Origin: Nephrocerus scutellatus
Lineage: Eukaryota; Arthropoda; Insecta; Diptera; Pipunculidae
Assembly (NCBI GenBank): GCA_947095585.1
Contig: OX352761.1
Span: 96,181,333 to 96,245,332, forward strand
Direction: 5' to 3'
DNA: 64,000 nt
Position numbers and translations under genes: made by a program. The first letter of the stretch is position 1; every line of letters begins with the position of its first letter. Below the pieces are notes generated by a model that saw only the letters and a program-made list of their open reading frames with translations, had not been told where the DNA came from and searched no databases. Below, in pieces: positions 45,000 through 54,925 of this stretch.

Positions 45000-47430
45000 A
45001 TTATTATCATTATTATTATTGTTGTTGGTGGGCTGGATAGCCTTGTGCACTGCGACCTTAAGGTCTATTGTGCATCCCAGATGTCTACCACATTATGTGA
45101 TGGCTTAGTCCTTTTATGAATGCCAATATATCTGCCAGGTCGATAGTTCTGGACTTCTGCCATAGAACTGTGTGAGCCTTGAGGTATTGAAGTATTTTTC
45201 GGTCGAGGGCAGGTTGAGGCAAATAAAAAGTATGTGTTCTGGCATCTCCTCTGCCTCGCCGCAAAAGTGGCAGCGATATGTTTGGGATTTCCCTATTTTT
45301 GTTAAATGGCCATTAAATGGGCCATGTCCCGTCATATACCAGACAAGGGATCTGAGTGTATATCGGTTTAACTTGATTGCTTTGTTTTTGTTTTTAATGT
45401 TTGAGAAGCTTTTTGGTTTAGTTCATCGTAGTTGATGATTCCCATTCAGCCTCGATGGCGGTCTTTACCCGCCTCCTCTTGTGCAGAGGTCTGCTGCCTC
45501 GTTCCCTTTCATGCCTGAATGGCCAGGAGACCACATCAGGATGACCTTGCTGGTTTTGGCCAATTCGTTTAGGTGGCAGTAGCAGCTCCACGTTGTTCTT
45601 GAATTGAAAACTTGCCCTTTAAGCGCTAGTAGAGCGGCCTGGCTGTCGGAGATCATATAGATCTCGGTTCTTCCATATTTTCTCTTAATGCGTTTTAATG
45701 TGTAGCAGCCTTCTAATGCTATTGTTTCTGCTTGGAAAACTGTTGGAGATCTTCCTATGAGTATTCCTAATGTGATTCTGGGTTCGAATACTCCTGCCCC
45801 TGTTCCTGTGCTTGTTTTAGATCCGTCTGTGTACCAGATAGATGCATGATTGGGAAGATTATTTATGATATTTCCAACTTGATTATGGTCCGGTATTCTT
45901 ACTGAGAAGTTCCTTTGGAAATTGGTTGTTTTTTATAAACGAATCTGATTGGAGGACAACTCCGCTTTCTAAGTTAAATTTTGGTGACGATGCTTGTATG
46001 TCCTGGTCTATTGACTTTGAGTTGGTTTGTTACCTTGGGTGAAATGGCTCTTGCACCCGCTTCGCTTTTGTTGTGTAAGTGAAGTGGTGTGAGCCATAGT
46101 AGTTTTCCTATTGCTGCTGTTAGGCAAGTCTTGATAGCAACTGTTGCACTCAGACATATTAGTCTTTGAATTTTACTGAATATCGAGCGTGTCTACTCCA
46201 TTTTTGGCCACCATGTCAGCGCTGCATATGTAAGCTTGGGTCTGATAATACTTTGGTATAGCCATAGAGTAACTCGCGAGTTTATTCCCCACGTTTTACT
46301 GCGCTGGCAAGTGAAGTCAGCTTTGTTAGCTTTGTTGGTGATATATGGGAGTTCCATGTTAGTTTTTGTTAAAACATGACCCCCAGGTATTTGGTTTCCG
46401 GCATTATTTGGAGTATTTTGCATTGGAATCTTAGGGCGGGAAGAGTTATTCTCTTTCTTTTTGTGAAAACGGTGCATACTATGTTACTGGGTTACCACTT
46501 TGGTCTACCTCACGGCACCATTCGTTTACTATTTTGAGAGCGAATTGCATGCGCTTTGGTATCGTGCTTTCGAATTTACCTTGGACCATTAGGACTAGAT
46601 CATCCGCATAGCCAATATTTGTGATAAGATTACTCTTAAACCTGTCGAGCAACTGATCCATCACCAGTAGGGACAAGAGTGGTGTTAGAACGCCTCCTTT
46701 TGGGCACCGTGGCTCAGTGGATAGGAGCATGGACTGCTGAGCAGGGGGTTCGTGGTTCGAATCCCAGTAACACCAAAGTATTTTTCGGGGTGTCCCACCT
46801 CTCGAAAAAAGTTTGACACCCGTCCGAGAGTAATAACTTGTCACTGAATGCTTCTCAATTCACCGCTCGGATGCGGCATTAAATTGTAGGTCCCTCCATT
46901 TGTGTGCAAAATATGCATGCTCAACACAAAATGGTTGCGAGAAGTCAGGCCTTGGACCGCATGGTCTGTCACGCCGATATTATTATTATTATATTGTGAT
47001 GGTTTCGTCAACAAACCGAATTTTCCTACCCCTTAACATGCACATGACCAATCCTATGGTAGAGGAGTCTATTCTTCTGGTTCTAGCTTGTGTTTGAATA
47101 ACTTCGAAGTTAGTGTTGTCGAAAGCGCCTTGAATGTCGATGAAGGCGCATAGTAACCTTTCTTTACTTCGTAGTGTGTCTTCGATTTCGTTATCAGCTC
47201 ATGAAGTGCTGTTTCTGTTGATTTTCCAGTCTGAAATGCCTGTTGGCTGGGGTTGAATGGATTTGGTTGGAGTATTGTAGATCTTATGTAGTAATCTAAA
47301 ATTTTCTCCATGGCTAATAGGCCTGTAAGTATACAAGATACTTGTATGGTCGAGGTAGAGAGCCCTGTGTAGTCGACACGCTGTTGATAGTTTGTCAATA
47401 CTTCTTCGGCACTAAACAAGTTTAATTTAT
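45000..47430 (-). pseudogene. I/LOA-like LINE relic with RNase H (family D)
   Basis: Minus strand. RT N-terminal half: AMEKILDYYIRSTIL, QQAFQTGKSTETALHELIT, TLTSKLFKHKLEPEE (47320-47070) and LVMCMLRGRKIRFVDETIT. The SINE follows, then CPKGGVLTPLLSLLVMDQLL, NIGYADDLVLMVQGKFEST with an intact YADD (46610-46555), IVNEWCREV and, after a frameshift, KTWGINSRVTLWLYQSIIRP and LTYAALTWWPKME. RNase H: MISDSQAALLALKG, ILMWSPGHSGMKGNEAADL (45660-45475). The terminal zinc-like block is TYRCHFCGEAEEMPEHILFIC. The tail (45000-45030) is AAT-rich in sense. It is 5'-truncated. Confidence 0.9.
46704..46995 (+). mobile_element. tRNA-derived SINE (family S, copy 3)
   Basis: The best-preserved copy. The head reads ccgtggctcagtggatagga (A box region) and ggttcgaatcc (perfect B box) at about 46708-46765, as in a tRNA gene, but lacks a well-formed anticodon arm and continues into a non-tRNA body: tccgagagtaataacttgtc, ttctcaattcaccgctcgg, aggtccctccatttgtgtgc, ggcctt-ggaccgcatggtctg. 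It ends in a (att)n tail at 46977-46993. It interrupts the LINE between TIT and CPKGGVL codons. An internal RNA polymerase III promoter is expected from the boxes. Confidence 0.9.
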
Positions 47431-48470
47431 AGGTTTTATCTTTAGTTAATTTTAATAAAACTTCCCTTCAATGTTCTTTTTTAATAACGAATATAGGTAG
47501 GTAACAATATTTGTTATTATAATTGGTGGTGGCGACGGTATACAGGTAACTTATTTTGCTGTGTAATGCAGTCGTTAGAATGCATCGTGGCGATAATTCT
47601 GGTGAAGACAAAGCTTTCCTTTTCTTGCTTGGCTTTCATTTCTTCTTGTTTGAATCTATTTCTTCGGATAATAACTCCTCCTCTGTGTAAAAATCATCAG
47701 CTTGATTTTGTTTTCTTCAATACATTTTCAAATTTTCAATTTAATTTTCATTCAAATTCAAATATTAAACAAAAATCATATTATAATCATGTTTTTGGTA
47801 TTATGAAATTAACCACATCGTTATAGTGGATTTTATAACAGTACTACACTGCTTAAACTAAAACTAACCAGTTACCCTTGCTCGCATGATTTAGTTCTTT
47901 TAAGTTTGTGTATATTATATCTGCATGGTTTATGAGCCTCCGTACATTTTTTCGGATTTGATTTACTCTGCTTAGTAAAACTTAAAAGTTTAAAATTCCA
48001 AATCGATAATAATATTTTCATAACAATGACTCGACAAATGAGAATAACTAACTTATGTTTTTCGAGAGTTGGGTTTTCAACTTTCCCGATTGTTTGGTAC
48101 GACCTAAGTAGGTACTCGAGCATCTAAATATCTAGCTATCTCGTTAGAGCGTTATTTTAATAAACATCACAGGAATTATGCGATTACTGCTCGGAGTCTT
48201 AATGCTATTCTTCCACAAAGATTATTTTTCGGCGAATCCTCTTATTTGCCTGGCTGGCAACCTGCTTCTTGTACAACGTATGAATCGAAAGCTCCTTTAT
48301 AAAGAATAATTTATAATATCAATACTTGTACATTTATTGTGGGATAATCCTTGAATTAATTTTCGAAATCACCATTACGTTATTGAACCTGATGCAACGC
48401 AACATAAAAATGAGATGGCATAGCGAGGCCTGGTTGCTGTTGCTCTATACTGTTCGTTGTTACTACATGA
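47431..48470. other. no gene recognised
   Basis: AT-rich non-coding sequence; the frames at 47566-47826 and 47872-48123 have no recognisable domain. Confidence 0.55.
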
Positions 48471-49139
48471 GTGCATGTCGCTTTTAAATTGAACGTATTA
48501 TATAAATGCTGTGGCACATCTTTGTATGTATATATGTTATATACGAGTACGTTTAAAATGTATTCAACAAGGATGCACGAGAGATGTTCATTACAAATGT
48601 GCGCTGTGTCCACAGGAATTTCTCGGGCAGCACAACAACGCTCGTATTTATTTTTATGGATTACGTTCGGTTTGGATTTGAAAATCCAAAAAGGATATTA
48701 TTGTACACAATTTCCTTTCACGATTCTCAAGAGTGGTAATAAATCTCATACAGAGCTGTTTCCGGTACTCATTTTCTTTCCATTTAACCTCATTCGCCTT
48801 CACTTAGAGCTTCGTGTAAGCAAACGAGTGCACTGCGTCCGCAGGAGGATTGTATATGACTTGAAAACGCCGTTCAGATCCACTAAAACTAAAGTATATC
48901 TTGCCGTTGTACAGTATGCTGTACGAAACATTATAGAATTGTGTATGTTTATGCAAGTCGTGAACAATGTGCGATGCTACTTGGCTATTTCGTCCCTACT
49001 ATTAGGAGCACACTTTATTTCGGAAATCCTTATAATGATTTTTCGCCATGACGGTCCGTCCGGCTGTCCGGTCAGTAGAACAGCTGGCAACATTTTCAGA
49101 TCATACAAATATACTTTTGCAAAATATTGCTTTCCTTAA
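48471..49139 (+). other. unexplained open reading frame, 222 codons
   Basis: A single uninterrupted frame from ATG to TAA, unusually long for DNA of this AT content. The predicted protein is rich in Cys, Tyr, Phe, Ile and Arg, has a few hydrophobic stretches (for example around residues 65-72 and 180-195) and no domain that I recognise. There is no clear codon bias. A shorter antisense frame overlaps its first part. It matches none of the mobile element proteins in the window. It may be an eroded gene, an unknown element's ORF or chance. Confidence 0.3.
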
Positions 49140-49244
49140 GAGATTAAAATATCAAATATATAAGTGAAATGAGATCATCTTTACAACAATTGCCTTTTCG
49201 AGTATAGTCGAGAAAGCCAAATCGCCCTCAAATGTCGCTGTTTT

Positions 49245-49440
49245 TTTAAATCGGTTGTCGCTAGCGGGCTGATCAGATCTTTTTTTTAATTAATTTCAAC
49301 CCACTTCCTGAATCCAGATTTTATTCAAAATTTGCACACATGTGTATTTCCGATGACCGGGGGGCTCCCATACAAATATTTTACAAAATTTACCCGATTT
49401 TTATTCAAATTTTATATACATGTGTACCACCACTTGGGTT
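49245..49440 (+). mobile_element. Helitron-derived repeat fragment (family H)
   Basis: Contains tgatcagatc, atttcaacccacttcctgaa, attttattcaaaatttgcac then acatgtgtatttccgatga, and one further unit ending in atatacatgtgtacc. The terminal tctatattaacttcg block and the far end are missing. Confidence 0.7.
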
Positions 49441-49797
49441 ATGGCGATGATATATATTTACTGGCAAGTAACATCAGTGGGCTTAACGGGATATGTTAAT
49501 TACTACAGATGAAAGGAAAGTCGATCGGTCTAATGATAGACGGCAATAAGATAAAAATTATACCCATATGCCGCTCAGATGTCATGTCATAAAATCACAC
49601 TGTTGTTCATTAACGCTGATTACTTTCACAAATAATGGGTCAATGCTGAATTAGAAAATAGCATGGAATACGCAGTAATATCTCGAAAATATAGACAAGT
49701 AGCATATGTTTAATATGGGGCTCCACGATTGGCATTTTATCCAGTATTTCTAACAGCTGCTTTCTCTTCTTATAATTGTGCTAATAGAATTCCTTCG

Positions 49798-50277
49798 TTA
49801 AAGAAGCATTTCCACATATTGGCCGCCGGTAATTTTGCTCCAATAAAAGAAAAGCTGAATGATGAAGCTAGTCCCTTCAAAGTAAGGTAAGGATGGTGCG
49901 ATGCCAATAAGCCGTCCGTAAAAAAAATACGGAACCCCAAATAAGCCTCGGAAACACTGATATACGAAGACGCTAATTGTATGGAGTTCGAACTGACAGA
50001 AATCCAGTAGATGCGGTGGAAATGGAATAGTGTCTTACAAAAAACAGCATCTGAGGTATAAAATATCCACAAACACCCAGGTATCTCCTGATGGAGCCAC
50101 TCGCAACCAGATAGATACACCGGCCCCATAAACCCGACCAGATGACGGTACGAACGTAGACTCGGACCACTATCTTATTGGTATGGTCTCCGAGCGCGGA
50201 ATGCATCATCACGAAAGACTGTATCCGCGAATCAGATTCGCGTCAGAACCTTTGCAACGAAAAGACCAGGCACCAGG
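49798..50277 (+). pseudogene. family B LINE, left part
   Basis: Starts inside the family B 5' UTR (ttggccgccggtaattttgc, ctagtcccttcaaagtaagg) and continues into a heavily deleted endonuclease: MRWKWNSVLQKT, then a jump to SPDGATRNQI and DSDHYLIGMV (about 50157-50187). The sequence stops at 50277 in the linker, where the inverted-repeat element begins, and resumes at 52231 with the next linker codons (RNNNGQ). Confidence 0.85.
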
Positions 50278-52230
50278 GGCCGATTTCGGTCGCAAATGAG
50301 TCTAGACTCCTGAACAACCGCAAGTTTGTGGTGTAAGTAGATGTTATGTTTAGTGGTACGACGTTTTGACGCATGCGCATAATTTGATTTTGCTTTTATG
50401 TCAAGAGCAGTGCTGCTGGTTTACATTTTTAGAGCGGAGTATATTATCGGCTTTTTGGAAGTATACTGGATTATACGATAAAAATATTTGTAAAAATAGT
50501 TCCAACAGAAAACAAAAAAGCCTTTTAAATTATATAAATATTTTGTGATTGATTTTTCGCCCTTTTTTGCAATTGCACAAAATAAATTATTCCATGCTTA
50601 TTTTCCTGTGTTTCATAATGTCTACACAAGTACGATGATGTACTTATACTTTTATTATTTTACTATATTACAACAACTAAATACAAATGCCTTAAATAAA
50701 GTACCAAAATATAAGAAATAAACCGACGTTTATTTTGTGTATTATATATCCGAAAACAAAATCATACAAAGATTTTACAAAAATCAGTCGAAAAAAAAAC
50801 AACCCATTTTTCATCTAAATTCTCTAATCGCAGAAATTGATATGGGAGCCCCTCGATCCTGGGCCATTTTTTTTTATTGTAGGAGAAAATCATCGAAACA
50901 GACATTTGACATCAGATGTTAAAATTGAAAATGCTCAGATCATTTTATTCTGAGCACTTAGAGCACACTCATACTCTGAGCAAATAAGAAACACGAACAT
51001 TTATCTTGAGAACTCTTCGACTGCTCTGAACTAATTTATGAAAACGCGAAATGACAGAATATTGCGAAAACTTGTTGTTCTATCTGTAAGTTGATATCGA
51101 CAACAAAAAACGACATCAATTAAAATAAAATTCAGTAAATAAAAATGTAAGTTTAATTAAACATAAAACATTTATGTCTCGTTTCATTTGCTGGGTTCAT
51201 TTGTGCGTGAGCTCTCTCTCTCTATCACCAAAACCATGCAGCGCAGCCGACTGCGCAGCACACACCGCACACAGTCCATAAAGGGCGACGAATATCTGAT
51301 GCCAGTAAAGATATTTAAAAAATGTATAAGGGCCCGGGACCCGATCACTACCAAATTTTCGAAAAAGTATTGTTTATTGGGTATACACATGTGTGTAAAA
51401 TTTGAAGAAAATCGGGTAAATTTTTGTATGGGAGCCCCCCGACCCCGCAGCCCGAGGGGCCTCAAAATCAAAAGGTGTTGTCTCCGGAAATACACATGTG
51501 TGCCAAATTTCAATAAAATCGGGCTGTAGGAAGTGGGTTAAAAATTGATCGCAAGAATCCATGACAAATCCACAAACACAAGTAAAGTTAATATAGAGAA
51601 TTTAAAAACTCGTCGGTTTCTTAGTATATTATATAATAGTATTTGGCTTTCAATTTGGAAGCAAAGGCATCAATTGAAATAAAGACCAAATTTTTTATTT
51701 GTGTTTTGTTTATTTTTTGACATACATTCTTGGTCAATATAATTTTTGGTAAATGTAAAAATTACTTTATAATAATTATTGATAGTTCGGAGAGAAATTT
51801 ACAGACTTAATAACATTTAATTGTAAAAGAAATCATTTTTTTGCTAAAAAATCAAATAAATTTGGTATCGTTTCGATTTAGAATTACTTCATAAAAGTAG
51901 TATAATTAGGTTTAAGGTAGTATAAAAGTGCGGCTAATGAAATAGTAGTATAATACCTTGATTGCAATATAGCAGCAGCACTGGTCATAAGCAATTTTGA
52001 CAGATAAAGACTTTACACGTAGTCGCCAGCATGTTGCTAGATGAGGCAAGAGTGAACCGATTCGGCAATTATGTACAAGATTTTACTACTTTCTGTTATT
52101 AAATTTACACTAACCCAAAGAAAGAAAAAACATAACACAACAATAAAATTGTATGCTATACACCTCGTACATATACGAAAATGACATCTCACCTTCAGGA
52201 GTCTAGACTCATTTGCGACCGAAATCGGCC
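50278..52230. mobile_element. 1953-bp DNA transposon-like element with 37-bp TIRs
   Basis: Perfect 37-bp terminal inverted repeats: the left arm at 50278-50314 begins ggccgatttcggtcgcaaat, and the right arm at 52194-52230 is its exact inverse. Family B LINE sequence is interrupted exactly at both ends, which supports these boundaries to within a few bases. A clear target duplication was not found; only cag-type similarity exists in the flanks. The interior has no transposase that I recognise and contains a family H fragment at 51305-51610. It is non-autonomous; superfamily unknown. Confidence 0.8.
51305..51610 (-). mobile_element. Helitron-derived repeat fragment (family H), nested
   Basis: Inverse orientation. 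Contains acccgatcactaccaaattt, gtatacacatgtgtgtaaaa, gaaaatcgggtaaat, gtatgggagccccccgaccc, aaatacacatgtgtgccaaa, ttgatcgcaag and the terminal aagttaatatagagaattta at 51586-51605. The other family end is missing. It lies within the 37-bp TIR element. Confidence 0.8.
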
Positions 52231-53275
52231 TTCAGAAACAACAACGGTCAACCAATATGACTCTGCTCAAACGCATGGAGAGTAAGTTCTGGGGATATGA
52301 TGCCTGGCGTAGAGAGAAATGGACACGTCTTAACATTACTGGCATTAGTTGAAGAGAACGGAACGACTGCCTCGATGACGATTGTAAGCTAGCGACTGAT
52401 CGTACGAATTTTGCTTATTGAGCAATGGACAAATATGCAATATAGGGTTTTACGGCTTTGACCTTTGGGCCTTTGGGTCATTGGGGGAGCATCCAAGTCC
52501 TCAGTTAGCTGGCCATTTAGCAATTCATGAAAGTGCTCTTTCCTTTAAGATCGGCGATGAGATTGTCTTTGATGTATGTGTATATTTCATCATACAGCGG
52601 ACTCTTTAGTAGAACTTCCGCGCCTGGTTTGGACCTCCCTCTCTGTTATACTGTTATACTTCAAAGACGAAATTCTTCTCCCAGGCTGCTTTCTTTCGTT
52701 TACTCGGTTAAGGCTTTCGGACACCCCTTTCCGGAAAGCCATTATTGAGTAGAACTTTATAACCGCAATCTTGTTTGGGGGAGACGTCTCCTTTAGGAGA
52801 GAGATTTTTCCAAACCTTTTTGGCCCATTCCCTTTTAAATACACCCACTACTGAACTTCCATGAGAAAGTCAGTTTTTGGCTCTCACTCTTTCGAGGGGT
52901 GGTTGGATTGAACCAAATTTTTTACAAGATGGAAGGTATTTTTATTATCATACATACGATACCAATTAACACCTTAACATTCATCAGCATTGGAGGCTTC
53001 CCCAATGACCGACGACCATACAATGCTGCCGTCACCAAGCATGATGAAAATAGCAGAGCGATGAATAGTCTTAAAAATAATAAGGCCTCAGAATCAGATG
53101 GTATCTCAGCGGCGCAGCTGTCTAAATTAGGAGGTCCCGCACTACACCATGCAATTCATGAACTAACAGTACAAGTATGGGAGGAGGAAGCGACGTTATT
53201 GACCATAACCACTGTTAGAAGACAAATAAAAATATCTGGATCGCTATCAAGCCCGTTCAACATCTATAGCGGGTC
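52231..53275 (+). pseudogene. family B LINE, right part with an inverted segment
   Basis: Continues the left part. 52231-52440 holds linker sequence in sense (REKWTRL region). 52480-52740 matches the linker and RT N-terminus in antisense: the minus strand reads the ELLNGQ-type block, and ctcagttagctggccattta at 52499 equals the plus-strand text of the minus-oriented copy near 25557. From about 52985 it is again sense: NSLKNNKASESDGISAAQL, VQVWEEEA and ISGSLSSPFNIY, ending at 53275 where the G-rich minisatellite starts. An in-place inversion of the middle segment explains this order. Confidence 0.8.
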
Positions 53276-54250
53276 TCAAGGGAGTTTTGTGAGGATATTT
53301 AGTCGGGTCTTGAGGGAGTCTTTAGGTGGTCTTGAGGGGTTCTTGAGGGGATTTTGAGAGGATCTTAAAAAGGTTTTGAGGGGGTTATTGGGTGGTCTTG
53401 AGGGAGTATTGATTGGGTTAGTAACGTGGTCTTAACAGAGTATTGAGTTAATCTTGAGGGGATTTTGAGAGGGTCATCAGTGGAGTCCTGAGGAGGTCTT
53501 AAGAAGGTTTTGAGAGGGTCTTGAGGTGGTCTTGAGAGGATTTTGAGAGGGTCATAAGTGGAGTCTGGAGTGGTCTTTAGGTGGTCTTGATACTGTTTTG
53601 AGGGGTCTTAAGGAAATTCTAAGAGGGTTTGAGGTTGTCTTGAGGGAGTATTGATGGGGATAGTAACATGGTCTTAATTGGGTCTTGAGGTGATCTTGAG
53701 GTTATCTTTGGGTAGTCTTTAGGGGAGTCCCGAAGAGGTTTTGTGAGGATCTTTAGTGGGGTTTTGGGAGTGTCTTGCGTAGAGTCTTAAGAGGGTTTTT
53801 TGGAGGTCTTTATGGGGTTAAAAAGGTGTCTTTAGGGGGTTTGAGAGGGCTTGAGTGGGGCTTAGAAGGTTTTTGAGAGGTTCTTAAGAGAAATTTGAGC
53901 AGGGTCTTGAGGGGGTTTTGCGATGAGTCTTGAGGGGTTCTTAGGTAGTCTTGAGTAGGTTCTTAAGAGGGTTTTGTAATGGACTTAAGGGAATATTGCG
54001 TGTGGTCTTGAGAATTTCTTAGAAGGGGTCGTGGGGTGGTCTTGAGTGGGTATCGAGGGAGTTTTGTGGGGATCTTTGGTGGTTCTTAGGTGGTCCTGAG
54101 GGGTTCTTGACGGGGTTTTAGAGAGGGTTTCTTAGGTGGTCATAAGGTGTTTTTGAGGTGATTTTGAGAGGGTCTTGAGTGGAGTCTTGAGGGGGTCTTA
54201 AGAAGGTTTTGAGGTGGTCTTGAGAAGATTTTGAGAGGGTCGTTAGTGGT
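53275..54250 (+). repeat. G-rich minisatellite, about 975 bp
   Basis: Irregular repeats built from gggtcttgaggtggtc, ttgagaggattttgagag and ttgagggggttttg, giving long G-rich, C-poor runs on the plus strand. It starts inside family B codons (after a gggtct that resembles its own motif) and ends before an LTR-like segment. Small patches of the same motif occur at 15222-15290 (inverse) and 25965-26100. Antisense frames rich in Pro, Ser and Lys across it are repeat artefacts. Confidence 0.9.
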
Positions 54251-54254
54251 CTAC

Positions 54255-54925
54255 TGCATATCGAAAAGTCTTCTGGTGGGCTATTACCGACCAAGTTCAT
54301 TTCAAACTAAGAATTTTTGGATATTTGTAGTCTAACAAATACTTCCGTTCTGATCACGTCGTACTTGTAAACTACACCGAATAATTTCCCGTTGAACTCG
54401 TTCCTTCCGAACAACCCTAGCGTTTTGTCTATAGTCCAACAAATACTTTCAGTTTGATGATGTTGTCCTAGTAGAATACGCCATTTGCTCTTGCCAGACG
54501 TAGGTGAAGAAATGTCTCCGTTTTGATCACGCCGCATTTATTCACTACACCGAAATCTTCCCTGTTCGACTGAAAAGCCGATTCCGTCTATTGGAACTCG
54601 TTCATTCCGAACAACGAAGGATTTAGCCATTAGAAGCTGACCGATTGCCTCCTAATTGATCACGTCGTATTTGTCCACTACACCGAGCGTTCACTGTTCA
54701 AAAGTATTACTGTTTAGAGCACAGGCTCCTCGTTGTTTATAGTCACCGTATTTTAGATATATTTTGCATGTTAAATTGTGAAGTACTAAGTATAATTAAG
54801 AATATACCGTCGTTATATAAGAATCGAAAACGAAAATAAAGACCGCATTAAGGAAATACCGAAAATAAAATCACTTTAATTTTTAACAAATGAAGGATAG
54901 AACTTTGGTGTCCGGCGAGCACCAC
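54255..54925 (+). mobile_element. putative LTR segment with internal repeats
   Basis: Three degenerate repeats around tgatcacgtcgtatttgt then cactacaccga occur near 54351, 54524 and 54658, with ttccgaacaac between. Downstream are a TATA-like ttatataag near 54815, AATAAA signals near 54835 and 54862, and then tggtgtccggcgagc at 54906, which resembles the tggtg-type start of some tRNA primer binding sites. This order suggests the end of an LTR followed by a leader. No second LTR or coding region is present; the call is tentative. Confidence 0.35.

Noticed and set aside
46704..46780. A tRNA gene
   Set aside because: The A and B boxes are good, but there is no properly paired anticodon arm and acceptor stem, and the same body and tail follow in other copies. 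It is the head of a SINE.
48380..48613. Antisense frame overlapping the 222-codon ORF
   Set aside because: Shorter, no motif; does not help decide whether the longer frame is real.
53275..54250. CRISPR-like array
   Set aside because: The repeats are irregular, directly adjacent and without spacers, and the DNA is eukaryotic. It is a minisatellite.
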